A stretch of DNA of 64,000 nt from CALLPQ01 sp039819545 (lineage in GTDB: Bacteria > Pseudomonadota > Alphaproteobacteria > Caulobacterales > Parvularculaceae), in assembly GCA_039819545.1 (NCBI GenBank), contig JBCBRS010000001.1, forward strand, positions 327,103 through 391,102. Direction: 5' to 3'. How positions within the stretch are numbered: position 1 is the stretch's first letter; each line of letters begins with the position of its first letter. Position numbers and translations under genes: made by a program. Of the stretch, positions 34,522 to 43,486 are shown piece by piece. Under the pieces are notes generated by a model, which saw only the letters and a list, made by a program, of their open reading frames with translations, ran no database searches and had not been told where the DNA came from.

Positions 34522-34992
34522 CTAATTTGTAAGCTCTAACGTGTTCCAATAGGCGCTCGCGAGCGCGAGCATGGCGGCGGGGTCTTCATCGAATTTTGTG
34601 CCGCCAACGGGACGCACAAATAAATACAGATTGTCTTCGTATATGCGCCAAACTTGCGGATTGCCGGGCACCGTTTTTTCAAGCGACAAAGCCCGCGTGC
34701 AATAACCACCAAACTGCGGCGCATAGGCTGCTGGATCAGCCTTAAATATATTGGCATCGTCTTCTGATGCGAACCGCCAGGTTGCGCCCTGATAGTTAAT
34801 TTCGGTGGACGACGCGCCTTTGCGCGCCTCGCCATGTTGGAAGTAAGACGTGGTGTCATATCCTTTGATCGCGAGATTGCTGAAGCGTCCGGTTGCTATG
34901 CGGGGCAGAGCGAAAGCTGGCGTTGCGGTCAACGCGATCGCAGCGCCGGTGATGAGGACAGAGCGTCGTGTGAATGTATGTTTGTTAGTCAT
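34522..34992 (-). CDS. Tat-exported YHS-domain protein
   Basis: 156 residues. A twin-arginine signal (FTRRSVLITGAAIALTATPA) is followed by a YHS domain: LAIKGYDTTSYF near residue 43, and the metal-type segment YAPQFGGYCTRAL. YHS domains bind metals or act in redox proteins; in this operon it may support periplasmic sulfur oxidation. Overlaps the upstream rhodanese gene by 8 bp, so translation is coupled. Confidence 0.88.
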   Translation of the reverse strand: MTNKHTFTRRSVLITGAAIALTATPAFALPRIATGRFSNLAIKGYDTTSYFQHGEARKGASSTEINYQGATWRFASEDDANIFKADPAAYAPQFGGYCTRALSLEKTVPGNPQVWRIYEDNLYLFVRPVGGTKFDEDPAAMLALASAYWNTLELTN

Positions 34993-35569
34993 CTGATCCT
35001 GCAGGCGCGAATGTCTCGGGAGCCGGGGTGTACTGAATAGCCTCCCGGTTTTTGATCAGACGTCCCCAATGGGCGTTGTAGGGATGGATAGCGTCTGTTT
35101 CGCTTCCTTCTGTTGTGACAAGCGATCGCTTATCATTGCTCCATTGGAAAAGACCGCCGGTCAAATTGACGGGCGCATGGCTAGTTTGCGCTTCGACAGT
35201 TGATGCTACGCGCTGCGCAAGATTTGAAGACCGACGCCCAACCGAGCAGTAAAAAACGGCCGTCTTTCCACTCAATATATTTGCATAACGGGATTGAAAA
35301 TCTTCTTCGCTCAAGTTTGGATCAAGAAGGATTGCACCCGGCAAATGGCTGACCGCATATTCTTCCGGCTCGCGCACATCGAAAATGACGACATCACCGG
35401 CGGGCATTTGGGTGAAGGCGTCAGCGTCAATATGGGAGACACGCTCATAATCGTCAGCGATGTCGTTATGGATTTTTGTGAGGTCTGGTTCGAGAGCGAG
35501 CATGGCACCGCCTCCGGCGAGGATCGCAATCAGCGCGATACCAAAGATTTTGAGATGAGAGGTTTTCAT
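34985..35569 (-). CDS. Membrane-anchored rhodanese
   Basis: 194 residues. An N-terminal helix (IFGIALIAILAGGGAMLA) is followed by a rhodanese domain with VVIFDVREPEEYAVSHLPGA and loop YCSVGRRSSNLA holding the catalytic Cys. A longer C-terminal tail includes IHPYNAHWGRL. Third rhodanese of the block. Its start codon overlaps the stop of the hydroxylase gene (TAATG type). Confidence 0.9.
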   Translation of the reverse strand: MKTSHLKIFGIALIAILAGGGAMLALEPDLTKIHNDIADDYERVSHIDADAFTQMPAGDVVIFDVREPEEYAVSHLPGAILLDPNLSEEDFQSRYANILSGKTAVFYCSVGRRSSNLAQRVASTVEAQTSHAPVNLTGGLFQWSNDKRSLVTTEGSETDAIHPYNAHWGRLIKNREAIQYTPAPETFAPAGSDD

Positions 35570-36408
35570 TATACGCGCTCCTCTTTTGCAGTCAGGGTCG
35601 CGTGACCTGCGGGTCTTTTGAACGGTAAAACTAAAGACCAAAGCAGTGAAGATGGTTGATCGTTTTGATGGTCTTCGAGCCCGATGATGACGCCGTCATG
35701 GCCAAGCGCAGGCTGATCGATATAGGTTCGAAACACGCGGTCCCAGATAGATAGGAAGAACCCATAATTGCTGTCTGTCTCGCGCCGAATAATCGAGTGA
35801 TGCACCCGGTGCATATCTGGTGTCACAATCAGGGTCCGGATAAAACCATCGACGCCCAATGGGAGTTTGACATTTGAATGGTTGAACATGGCTGAGGCGT
35901 TCAAAATCACTTCAAACAGGAACACAGCGATGGATGCCGGTCCTATCAGCGCGACACATGCGAGCTTATAGGCCATGGAAAGGATGATCTCGACAGGATG
36001 AAAACGAGCACCGGTCGTCACATCGATGTCTCTGTCCACATGATGGACTTTGTGGAACCGCCAGAGAAACGAGATTTTGTGTGACGCGACATGCTGGGCG
36101 TAGACAGCCATATCGAGAAGGAGAATGGCGAGCGCAATTTCAAGCCATGTCGGCAATTGGGTGAACGAGAACAGACCCCATCCCTTATCTTGGGCATAGA
36201 CGGCCATTCCAACAGCCAGAACAGGCACAAAGATACGAAGAGTGATGGTATCGAGAACGACGAGCGCCCAATTGGTGAACCATCTGGAGGATCGTTTTTG
36301 CGTCCGTTGTTTACGCGGAAACAGCGCTTCAGCAATCGCCATCAGAACAAATACTGAAGCAAAGACTGTCAGCCTTATTGCGCCTTCGCTTAATCCAATA
36401 AAAGTCAT
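35569..36408 (-). CDS. Fatty acid hydroxylase/sterol desaturase superfamily protein
   Basis: 279 residues with four or five membrane helices and the diiron histidine boxes: QHVASH, HKVHH and HRVHHS, plus NHSN. The family hydroxylates lipids using oxygen. It heads the operon hydroxylase-rhodanese-YHS-rhodanese-DsrE-Crp/Fnr. Similar hydroxylases appear beside rhodanese genes in other proteobacterial sulfur clusters, but the lipid substrate is unknown. Palindrome copy D lies 77 bp upstream. Confidence 0.88.
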   Translation of the reverse strand: MTFIGLSEGAIRLTVFASVFVLMAIAEALFPRKQRTQKRSSRWFTNWALVVLDTITLRIFVPVLAVGMAVYAQDKGWGLFSFTQLPTWLEIALAILLLDMAVYAQHVASHKISFLWRFHKVHHVDRDIDVTTGARFHPVEIILSMAYKLACVALIGPASIAVFLFEVILNASAMFNHSNVKLPLGVDGFIRTLIVTPDMHRVHHSIIRRETDSNYGFFLSIWDRVFRTYIDQPALGHDGVIIGLEDHQNDQPSSLLWSLVLPFKRPAGHATLTAKEERV

Positions 36409-36484
36409 GTGAGGTATCCGGGCGGTAATGAGTTTGTATGGAAATCTATTGGTTCTTGTCTGTCACAAGCCAAAGATGCGAAAC

Positions 36485-36497
36485 GTGACTTAGTCAC
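36485..36497. promoter_or_regulatory. Palindrome GTGAYTWARTCAC, copy D
   Basis: GTGACTTAGTCAC upstream of the hydroxylase operon that includes the Crp/Fnr gene, so autoregulation is possible. Confidence 0.6.
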
Positions 36498-36597
36498 CGA
36501 GTTGAACGCTTTGTGATGAAGTATCGTCATCAGGTGACCGCTCCGCGCAGACCGATGAAGAGTGCGCTGCGTAATACCGCCGTTATCATGGCGTGAC

Positions 36598-36771
36598 TCA
36601 AAGACGGCGACCTGTGAACCAGCCTGCACAGGCGCCAATCAGCGCGCAGGCTATGATGAGAATTAAGCTCATCCAGCGCCATTCCAGACCAAACGAAAAC
36701 GAAAAATAGACAGACAATCCCCCGGCGATGAGGACGGCAAGCGTCAGATGATGCGAGGGTTTTGAGGTCAT
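36598..36771 (-). CDS. Small two-helix membrane protein
   Basis: 57 residues, below the usual length cut-off. Two hydrophobic segments (LTLAVLIAGGLSVYFSF and MSLILIIACALIGACAG) joined by LEWRW, and a basic end FTGRRL. ATG 36771; no strong ribosome site. It lies between the hydroxylase operon and the peroxiredoxin gene and is oriented with the former. Codon use and hydrophobic pattern suggest it is real; function unknown. Confidence 0.55.
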   Translation of the reverse strand: MTSKPSHHLTLAVLIAGGLSVYFSFSFGLEWRWMSLILIIACALIGACAGWFTGRRL

Positions 36772-36796
36772 TTTTGCGTCTGCTTCAATTTCTTAA

Positions 36797-36826
36797 TTGA
36801 CACATCTGTAAAACGTAATCTAATAA
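36797..36826 (+). promoter_or_regulatory. Predicted sigma70 promoter of the peroxiredoxin operon
   Basis: TTGACA (36797-36802) and TAATAA (36821-36826) separated by 18 bp, 25 bp before the start ATG at 36851, which has AAAGGAG upstream. The region around -10 is AT-rich, a possible place for the ArsR-type repressor. Confidence 0.5.
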
Positions 36827-36850
36827 AATGCAAATAAAAGGAGTTTCACC

Positions 36851-37507
36851 ATGGACAGCACCGAAAACACGGCTCCCACGGGACCAAAACCAATGATAGA
36901 CGCTTTGGCGCCTGAGTTTGAGGCGCGCACGACGCAAGGGCTCGTCAAGCTAAGCGATTACAAAGGCCGGTGGCTCGTCTTTTTCTCTCACCCGGCGGAC
37001 TTCACGCCGGTCTGCACCTCGGAGTTTGTGGCATTTCAAAAAGCGTCCGGTGACTTTGCTGCCCGTGATTGCGACATGCTGGGGCTCTCCGTTGATAGCC
37101 TCTATGCGCACATTGCCTGGGTGAAGGATATTGAAGAACGCTTCGATACGAAGATCACATTTCCCATTGTCGAAGACATCTCGATGTCGATTTCCCGCGC
37201 CTATGACATGATCCATGAGCAATCGATGACGACTGCAGCCGTGCGCTCGGTCTTCTTTATTGATCCGAAGGGCTATATCCGCGCGATGATCCATTACCCG
37301 ATGAATGTCGGGCGCTCGGTCGATGAAATACTGCGTGTGCTGACGGCGCTCCAGGAGACTGATGCAAACTCGTTTGCGACACCGGAAGGTTGGACGCCGG
37401 GTGACAAGGCTGTATTGCCGCCGCCACTCGATAAGGCGGAAGCCGATAAACGCGCGAGCATGAATGGCGGCGCCTGGTATCTCACTCATGCGGAGGTGAG
37501 CCAGTGA
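36851..37507 (+). CDS. Peroxiredoxin (AhpC/Prx6 type)
   Basis: 218 residues. The active-site segment HPADFTPVCTSEFVAF has the peroxidatic Cys near residue 55, and the long C-terminal part is typical of the Prx6 group (SVFFIDPKGYIRAMIHYP, WTPGDKAVLPP). It reduces peroxides and can also reduce organic persulfides or hydropersulfide radicals. First gene of the plus-strand sulfide operon; its stop overlaps the GTG start of the ArsR gene. Confidence 0.92.
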   Translation: MDSTENTAPTGPKPMIDALAPEFEARTTQGLVKLSDYKGRWLVFFSHPADFTPVCTSEFVAFQKASGDFAARDCDMLGLSVDSLYAHIAWVKDIEERFDTKITFPIVEDISMSISRAYDMIHEQSMTTAAVRSVFFIDPKGYIRAMIHYPMNVGRSVDEILRVLTALQETDANSFATPEGWTPGDKAVLPPPLDKAEADKRASMNGGAWYLTHAEVSQ

Positions 37508-37905
37508 ACATCACAATAGATCAGATGGTGCCGCTTGCTGATGAAGCAACGTCTTTGTTGAAAGCACTCGCCCATCCAGCGCGCCTGATGATTTGCTGTA
37601 AATTACGCAATGCCGAATTGTCAGTGAGTGAGATTGAAAAAGAACTCGACATTAAACAACCGCGCCTCTCTCGCGAGCTTTCCAAATTGCGAGACGAAGG
37701 ACTGGTTGAGACACGAAGAGAGTCGAAAGTCATTTTCTACCGTTTGGCCGATAGGCCGCGTGTACACGGCATGGTCGATGCAATTTGCGCCGTCATGCTT
37801 GGCAAGCCGATTGTCGTCGACCCAACTTCTTCTTCCCCGAGTAAAAGACGTCCGAACCCGGCTGGTGGGTACGGTGTCTTCGCAACCACAAGGCCTACGT
37901 CTTAG
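37504..37905 (+). CDS. ArsR-family regulator, SqrR/BigR-like (first)
   Basis: 133 residues, starting with GTG overlapping the peroxiredoxin stop. Winged helix with HPARLMICCKLRNAELSVSEI and KQPRLSRELSKLRDEGLVE. Cysteines at residues 32 or 33 and near 94 (DAICAVML) match the positions of the two persulfide-sensing cysteines of SqrR and BigR, which form a tetrasulfide bridge and leave DNA. It likely represses its own operon until sulfide or persulfide appears. The C-terminal 25 residues are an extra Pro/Ser-rich tail. Confidence 0.85.
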   Translation: MNITIDQMVPLADEATSLLKALAHPARLMICCKLRNAELSVSEIEKELDIKQPRLSRELSKLRDEGLVETRRESKVIFYRLADRPRVHGMVDAICAVMLGKPIVVDPTSSSPSKRRPNPAGGYGVFATTRPTS

Positions 37906-37922
37906 CTGGAAAGGAGCCAGAC

Positions 37923-38789
37923 ATGACGACTCCAATTGTAACTGCTTTTTTTGACGAGCCGACTAACACGGTCAGCTATGTTGTGACGGACCCGGTGACA
38001 AAAATCTGCGCCGTGATCGATTCACTTCTCGACTTTGATCAAGCGTCCGGGCGCACAAGCACGGGGTCAGCGGATCGGATTATTGAACATGTCAAATCAG
38101 AAGGTCTGACCGTTGATTGGATTATCGATACGCATGTCCATGCTGACCATCTAACGGCTGCCCCTTATGTAAAAGCGCAACTTGGCGGGCGCACGGGGAT
38201 TGGCGATCAGATCCCGGTTGTTCAACAGGTCTTCAGTGAAATCTTCAACGAAGATCAATCCTTCCACACTGATGGTAGCCAATTTGATCATCTCTTTGCA
38301 GAGGGTGAAACCTATCGTGTCGGCGAGATCGAGGCGCGTGCAATTCACACGCCCGGTCACACGCCAGCCTGTATGAGCCATATTATTGGCGATGCGGTTT
38401 TTGTTGGCGACACGCTCTTTATGCCGGATTTTGGCACGGCGCGATGTGACTTTCCGGGCGGAGACGCTGGCGTTCTGTACGATTCGATACAAAGGCTTTT
38501 CGAGCTTCCAGAAGCATCCCGTGTCTATCTATGCCATGATTACAAGGCGCCCGGACGCGATGAATTTGTCTGGGAAACGACCATTGGTGACGAGAAACGT
38601 TCAAACATTCACGTTTGCGCAGGTACATCGCGAGGCGCGTTTATCGAGATGCGCGAGGCCCGCGATGCAACGCTCGCTATGCCAAAGCTGATCCTGCCAT
38701 CTGTCCAGATCAACATGCGCGCAGGCGATATGCCGCCAGCTGAAGATAACGGTCAGCGGTACATGAAAATACCAATCGACGCGCTTTAA
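37923..38789 (+). CDS. Persulfide dioxygenase-like MBL-fold protein (Blh/ETHE1 group)
   Basis: 288 residues, metallo-beta-lactamase fold. Iron-site motifs are DTHVHADHLTAAPY near residue 70, HTPGHTPACMSH, and FVGDTLFMPDFGTARCDFPGG with a final HDYK. This matches Blh-type persulfide dioxygenases, which oxidise glutathione persulfide to sulfite. It follows the ArsR gene by 17 bp and precedes SQR by 16 bp, the classic sulfide-detoxification set. GGAAAGGAG precedes the ATG. Confidence 0.92.
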   Translation: MTTPIVTAFFDEPTNTVSYVVTDPVTKICAVIDSLLDFDQASGRTSTGSADRIIEHVKSEGLTVDWIIDTHVHADHLTAAPYVKAQLGGRTGIGDQIPVVQQVFSEIFNEDQSFHTDGSQFDHLFAEGETYRVGEIEARAIHTPGHTPACMSHIIGDAVFVGDTLFMPDFGTARCDFPGGDAGVLYDSIQRLFELPEASRVYLCHDYKAPGRDEFVWETTIGDEKRSNIHVCAGTSRGAFIEMREARDATLAMPKLILPSVQINMRAGDMPPAEDNGQRYMKIPIDAL

Positions 38790-38805
38790 GTAAGGGAGCA
38801 AATCC

Positions 38806-40050
38806 ATGAAGAAACATGATGTTATTATTGTTGGCGCAGGAGCGGCGGGGATCGCAACAGCCGCGAGTTTGAAAAAGCGCAAGCCCAAGCTTGATATTGC
38901 GCTGATCGATCCGGCTGAAAAACATTACTACCAGCCAGGTTGGACCATGGTCGGCGGCGGCATATTTCAGCCGAAAGATACTGAGCGCAAGATGAGCAGC
39001 CTTATTCCCGAAGGTGTTCAGTGGCGAAAGGCTTCTGTTACGTCATTTGATCCAGACGCCAACACCATCAATCTCGATAATGACAGCCAGCTTTCTTATG
39101 AGGCGCTGGTTGTGGCACCCGGATTGACGCTCAATTGGGCTGGCATCAAAGGGCTTGAAGACACGCTTGGCAAAAACAGCGTGACCTCCAACTACCGTTA
39201 TGATTTGGCCCCTTACACCTGGGCCTTGGTCGAAAATCTGGACCGAGGGCGCGCGCTTTTTACCCAACCGCCGATGCCGATCAAATGCGCAGGCGCACCG
39301 CAAAAGGCGATGTATTTGTCAAGCGATGCGTGGCTGAAACGGGGTGTGTTAAAGAACATCGATGTGGCGTTTCACAATGCTGGCGGCGTCCTCTTCGGGG
39401 TCGCAACTTATGTCCCTGCGCTCATGGCGTATGTAGAGAAATACGGCATTGATCTGTGCTTCAATGACAATCTCATCGCTGTTGATGGCGCAAACAAGGT
39501 GGCAACCTTTGCGCGCACAAAAGATGGTGAGACGACGAATGTCGATGTCGAATTCGACATGATGCATGTCTGCCCGCCGCAAACAGCACCTGACTTTGTC
39601 AAGACGAGCCCGCTCGCCAATGAAGCAGGATGGGTCGATGTCGATCAGTCAACGCTCTCACATGTTAAATATGGGAACATATTCAGCCTTGGCGATGCGT
39701 GTTCTGCACCAAATGCAAAAACGGCAGCTGCGGCAAGGAAGCAGGCCCCGATTGTTGCGATCAATCTGATCCAGCACTTGGAGGGCAAAGAACCGCGCGC
39801 GATCTATGATGGCTACGGATCATGTCCTCTAACCGTTGAACGCGGCAAAATCGTCCTCGCAGAATTTGGCTATGGCGGCGCGCTTTTGCCGAGTATGCCC
39901 AAATGGATGCTTGATGGATCAAAGCCCACTGCGCGGGCCTGGTTTTTGAAAGAACGCATGCTTCCGCCGATCTATTGGAAGGGAATGCTTAAAGGCCATG
40001 AATGGCTTGTCTCACCGAAGCTTGAAACACGCGAACCAGTCACCCCTTAG
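38806..40050 (+). CDS. sqr: Sulfide:quinone oxidoreductase
   Basis: 414-residue flavoprotein that oxidises sulfide to sulfane sulfur and feeds electrons to ubiquinone at the membrane. The FAD-binding GAGAAGIATAASL is at residues 11-23. The two redox cysteines fit the mitochondrial/type II pattern: KCAGAPQKAMYLS and YDGYGSCPLTV. A further FAD segment is FSLGDACSAPNAKTAAA. C-terminal region with PPIYWKGMLKGHEWL is also typical. Central enzyme of the cargo block. Confidence 0.94.
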   Translation: MKKHDVIIVGAGAAGIATAASLKKRKPKLDIALIDPAEKHYYQPGWTMVGGGIFQPKDTERKMSSLIPEGVQWRKASVTSFDPDANTINLDNDSQLSYEALVVAPGLTLNWAGIKGLEDTLGKNSVTSNYRYDLAPYTWALVENLDRGRALFTQPPMPIKCAGAPQKAMYLSSDAWLKRGVLKNIDVAFHNAGGVLFGVATYVPALMAYVEKYGIDLCFNDNLIAVDGANKVATFARTKDGETTNVDVEFDMMHVCPPQTAPDFVKTSPLANEAGWVDVDQSTLSHVKYGNIFSLGDACSAPNAKTAAAARKQAPIVAINLIQHLEGKEPRAIYDGYGSCPLTVERGKIVLAEFGYGGALLPSMPKWMLDGSKPTARAWFLKERMLPPIYWKGMLKGHEWLVSPKLETREPVTP

Positions 40051-40159
40051 CGCAATTCTTCCTCCCCCCAGGGGTCTTGTTGATGAACACATCCGTACCT
40101 CCCTCTTTCCCTAACGGATCATCTTCAAGGCCCCATTCTTTCAACGGCGATAGATAATC

Positions 40160-41980
40160 ATGGCCATTCAGCTTTCGAAATATTTTCCGATCATGGAGTG
40201 GGGCCGGCGTTACAACGCCGATACGCTCACCAATGATCTTGTGGCTGCTGTGATTGTCACCATCATGCTGATCCCGCAATCGCTTGCTTATGCATTACTT
40301 GCTGGTCTGCCCCCGCAAATTGGTCTGTACGCGTCAATCTTGCCGCTTGTGGTTTATGCGGTCTTTGGGACCAGTAAAACGCTGGCGGTTGGCCCGGTTG
40401 CCATCCTGTCATTGATGACGGCAGCAGCAGCTGGAAAGATCGCTGAGACGGGATCAGCGCAATACATCGAAGCGGCGCTCATACTCGCTTTTCTATCGGG
40501 CTTGATACTCCTCGCCATGGGGCTCTTCCGCATGGGGTTTTTAGCGAACTTCCTTAGCCATCCGGTCGTGTCCGGGTTTATAACTGCGTCAGGAATTATC
40601 ATTGCGGCGTCGCAGTTGAAACATATTCTGGGCGTGAGCGCTGAGGGTCACAACCTCTTTGAAATTGTTATTTCGCTTGGCTCCAAGCTAGGCGAGACGA
40701 ACCTTCCAACGCTATATGTTGGCGGCATTTCGCTCATCTTCCTGTTCTGGGTCCGCAAGCAATTAAAGCCTTTGTTCAAACGATTGGGTCTCAATGACAA
40801 GCTTGCCACGATTATCGCGCGTGCGGGCCCAGTCTTTGCTGTGGTTGTAAGCATACTCGTTGTTGCCGGTTTGGGGCTGCATGAGGCCGGCGTCAAAATT
40901 CTTGGCGATGTGCCGCGCGATCTTCCAGAGCTTAGCGTACCAAATTTTGATCGAGACATCTGGATGCAGCTGCTCGGCTCGGCTGCCCTCATCAGCCTGA
41001 TCGGTTTTGTTGAATCCGTCTCTGTTGGCCAGACGCTTGCGGCCAAGAAACGCCAACGCATAAGCCCCAATCAGGAACTGATTGGTCTTGGCGCGGCTAG
41101 CCTCGCGGCCGGCGTTTCCTCTGGCTATCCGGTGACAGGAGGACTTGCACGCTCGGCGGTGAACTTTGATGCTGGCGCGGAAACACCAGCGGCGGGCGCA
41201 TTCACGGCTATTGGGATCGGGCTTGCAACGCTGTTCCTGACACCTTTCCTCTATTTCCTTCCGCAGGCTGTTCTCGCGGCGACAATCATCGTTGCGGTGC
41301 TTTCGCTCGTTGATATTCCCGCAATCAAAACAGTCTGGTCCTACTCAAAGTCCGACTTTGCTGCGATGGCGGCAACCATTCTCATCACACTCGGGTTCGG
41401 TGTTGAACTCGGGGTCACCACCGGCGTCGTCCTGTCGCTTGTCTTGCATCTTTATAATACCAGCCAGCCGCATTTTGCTGTCGTCGGCCAGGTGCCTGGC
41501 ACGCACCACTATCGTAATGTCAATCGCCATGAGGTGGTGACATCTGAATGCGTCCTTACGATACGGATCGATGAAAGTCTCTATTTTGCCAATGCGCGCT
41601 TTTTGGAAAACACCATCTATTGCGTGATCGGCAATCGCGCTGACCTCAAACATCTGGTGCTCATGTGCCCGGCGGTCAATCATATTGATGCAAGCGGGCT
41701 AGAAAGCCTGGAGCATATCAATCATGCTCTACAAGACGCTGGAATTACGCTTCACCTGTCTGAAGTCAAAAGCCCCGTCATGGATCGCCTGAAAGGTACC
41801 CATTTCCTCGAACAACTCACCGGCACCGTTTACCTCACGCAATACGCGGCCATGAGGGATCTCGACGAGATATGTGCAAAAGAAGCCGTCGATGGATCAG
41901 CACAAACAACAGAACCTATGTCAAATCCCGCGCCTTCAATGGCGCTGGCTGGTCTGCTGCCCTTTAGGAAGACGGAATGA
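40160..41980 (+). CDS. SulP-family anion transporter with STAS domain
   Basis: 606 residues with 10-12 membrane helices, then a cytoplasmic STAS domain (residues 455-570). Signature regions are IPQSLAYALLAGLPPQIGLYAS and GLARSAVNFDAGAETP. SulP proteins carry sulfate, bicarbonate or other anions. Beside SQR and persulfide dioxygenase it probably moves sulfate, sulfite or thiosulfate; direction not known. A 109-bp gap separates it from SQR. Confidence 0.93.
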   Translation: MAIQLSKYFPIMEWGRRYNADTLTNDLVAAVIVTIMLIPQSLAYALLAGLPPQIGLYASILPLVVYAVFGTSKTLAVGPVAILSLMTAAAAGKIAETGSAQYIEAALILAFLSGLILLAMGLFRMGFLANFLSHPVVSGFITASGIIIAASQLKHILGVSAEGHNLFEIVISLGSKLGETNLPTLYVGGISLIFLFWVRKQLKPLFKRLGLNDKLATIIARAGPVFAVVVSILVVAGLGLHEAGVKILGDVPRDLPELSVPNFDRDIWMQLLGSAALISLIGFVESVSVGQTLAAKKRQRISPNQELIGLGAASLAAGVSSGYPVTGGLARSAVNFDAGAETPAAGAFTAIGIGLATLFLTPFLYFLPQAVLAATIIVAVLSLVDIPAIKTVWSYSKSDFAAMAATILITLGFGVELGVTTGVVLSLVLHLYNTSQPHFAVVGQVPGTHHYRNVNRHEVVTSECVLTIRIDESLYFANARFLENTIYCVIGNRADLKHLVLMCPAVNHIDASGLESLEHINHALQDAGITLHLSEVKSPVMDRLKGTHFLEQLTGTVYLTQYAAMRDLDEICAKEAVDGSAQTTEPMSNPAPSMALAGLLPFRKTE

Positions 41981-41993
41981 TGAGAGAAACGAT

Positions 41994-42833
41994 ATGAACA
42001 ATGAGGATCAAATTGAAGCCTGGAATGGCGAGACCGGTGAGAAATGGGCTGAGCATGCTGATCGGTTAGACCAATTGCTGGCACCGTTTCTCCCGGCGAT
42101 CCTTGATGAAGCAAAACTTAAACATGGCGAGCATGTTTTGGACATAGGGTGCGGCGCAGGTGCATTATCTTTGGAAGCCGCTCAGACCATCGGTGTCGAT
42201 CAAGGCGTGTGCGGTGTGGATGTCTCTTCGCAACCGCTTGAAGTGGCGCGCAAACGAGCAAGACAAAAGAACCTTGATATTAATTTTGTCGAACAGGATG
42301 CCTCCCACTTTCGCGTCGCTAAACCAGTGGACGCTGCTATCTCCCGTTTTGGCGTTATGTTTTTCGAGAAACCAGTAGACGCCTTTGCGGCAATAAAAAC
42401 TAATCTTCGCACAGAGGGGCGGATCATCTTCTCATGCTGGCAAAGCCTTAGAGAAAATGAGTGGGCGAGTGCGCCGGGCCAGATTGCCAAAGAGTTTGTC
42501 ACTGAACCCTTACCTGCGCCGGACCCACTCGCGCCTGGTCCTTTTGCCTTTGCGGATAAGGATCGCATTGTGTCGATACTCACCGATGCTGGATGGCGCG
42601 GCGTCGATGTTCATGACTGGAGCGGCGTCATAAACCTGCCCGGCAAGACGCTTGACGATAGCACTGAGTTTATTCTCAAGCTTGGACCGATCGCGCGGCT
42701 CCTCAAAGAGCAAGATGTTCCATTGGAACCCGTTGGCGAAGCGCTCAAAGACCTGCTTGCCAAAAAGCTGAATGACCAGGGCGCCCCCTCGCTTAATGGG
42801 AAGGCATGGATTGTCTCGGCGACAGCTTCTTGA
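41994..42833 (+). CDS. Class I SAM-dependent methyltransferase
   Basis: 279 residues. SAM-binding motif I is VLDIGCGAGALSLEAA near residue 47, followed by GVDVSSQPLEVARKRA and FVEQDASHF. Similar to the small-molecule methyltransferases of the UbiE/Methyltransf_25 group; substrate unknown, although thiol or sulfide methylation would suit this block. Start is ATG 41994 just after the SulP stop; the frame stays open inside the SulP gene but that extension is not coding. Confidence 0.85.
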   Translation: MNNEDQIEAWNGETGEKWAEHADRLDQLLAPFLPAILDEAKLKHGEHVLDIGCGAGALSLEAAQTIGVDQGVCGVDVSSQPLEVARKRARQKNLDINFVEQDASHFRVAKPVDAAISRFGVMFFEKPVDAFAAIKTNLRTEGRIIFSCWQSLRENEWASAPGQIAKEFVTEPLPAPDPLAPGPFAFADKDRIVSILTDAGWRGVDVHDWSGVINLPGKTLDDSTEFILKLGPIARLLKEQDVPLEPVGEALKDLLAKKLNDQGAPSLNGKAWIVSATAS

Positions 42834-43421
42834 TCAAAGTGCTGGCAGTCCTAAGAGTTCGCGGACCTGCACTTCGCGGGACTTCAATCCTACGGTACGA
42901 CCTTCTTCAATCGCAATGAGATTAGGTACACCCTGACGAGTACGGTACAACGCCCAGACAGCGCCGGCGCGATTTGCCGATCCGCAATGAATAAGGACGG
43001 GGTAATTGCTTCGATCAGCGATCAGCGCCTCAATCCGTTCAACTTGATCCCAGGCGGTGGCGTCCTTTGCGAGCGGAACATTCTCATAAGCGATGCCGAG
43101 ACGTGAGGCTTCCGCAATTTCTTCTGCGACCCCGCCTTCATCAGGGCGGCGTAAGTCGATAATCAGTTTGAACCCAAGCTGTTGGGCTTCTGCGACGCCA
43201 TTGCCGACGAGTTTCCCCGCAGTCCCAACATTAGGGGCCGCGCGTGTGTAATTGAGAATGTCGGAGGAAACCTCTCCGCCGAACGGCGCTTTGCTAACCC
43301 CTTCGGTCAATATGTAGCTAGGGGTGATCACGTACTCTGCGTGGGGTGCGACGCTCGCACAGGCGGACATTCCAAGGCATAAAATCGGTATAGAGAGTTT
43401 AAACAAGCGGGCGTTAAACAT
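42834..43421 (-). CDS. Lipoprotein with beta-lactamase-hydrolase-like (DUF442) phosphatase domain
   Basis: 195 residues. A lipoprotein signal (PILCLGMSACAS, Cys21) is followed by a protein-tyrosine-phosphatase-like fold. The P-loop HCGSANRAGAVWALYR fits HC-x5-R. DUF442 domains occur alone or fused to Blh persulfide dioxygenases in sulfide loci, so it probably works with the dioxygenase at 37923, here in the periplasm. Convergent with the methyltransferase, touching it. Confidence 0.85.
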   Translation of the reverse strand: MFNARLFKLSIPILCLGMSACASVAPHAEYVITPSYILTEGVSKAPFGGEVSSDILNYTRAAPNVGTAGKLVGNGVAEAQQLGFKLIIDLRRPDEGGVAEEIAEASRLGIAYENVPLAKDATAWDQVERIEALIADRSNYPVLIHCGSANRAGAVWALYRTRQGVPNLIAIEEGRTVGLKSREVQVRELLGLPAL

Positions 43422-43486
43422 TCGAAAGTTCCTTATTGAAAACTAAGCGTGATTTGTGTGAAGGCATAAAGCGGTTCTCGATTGGT

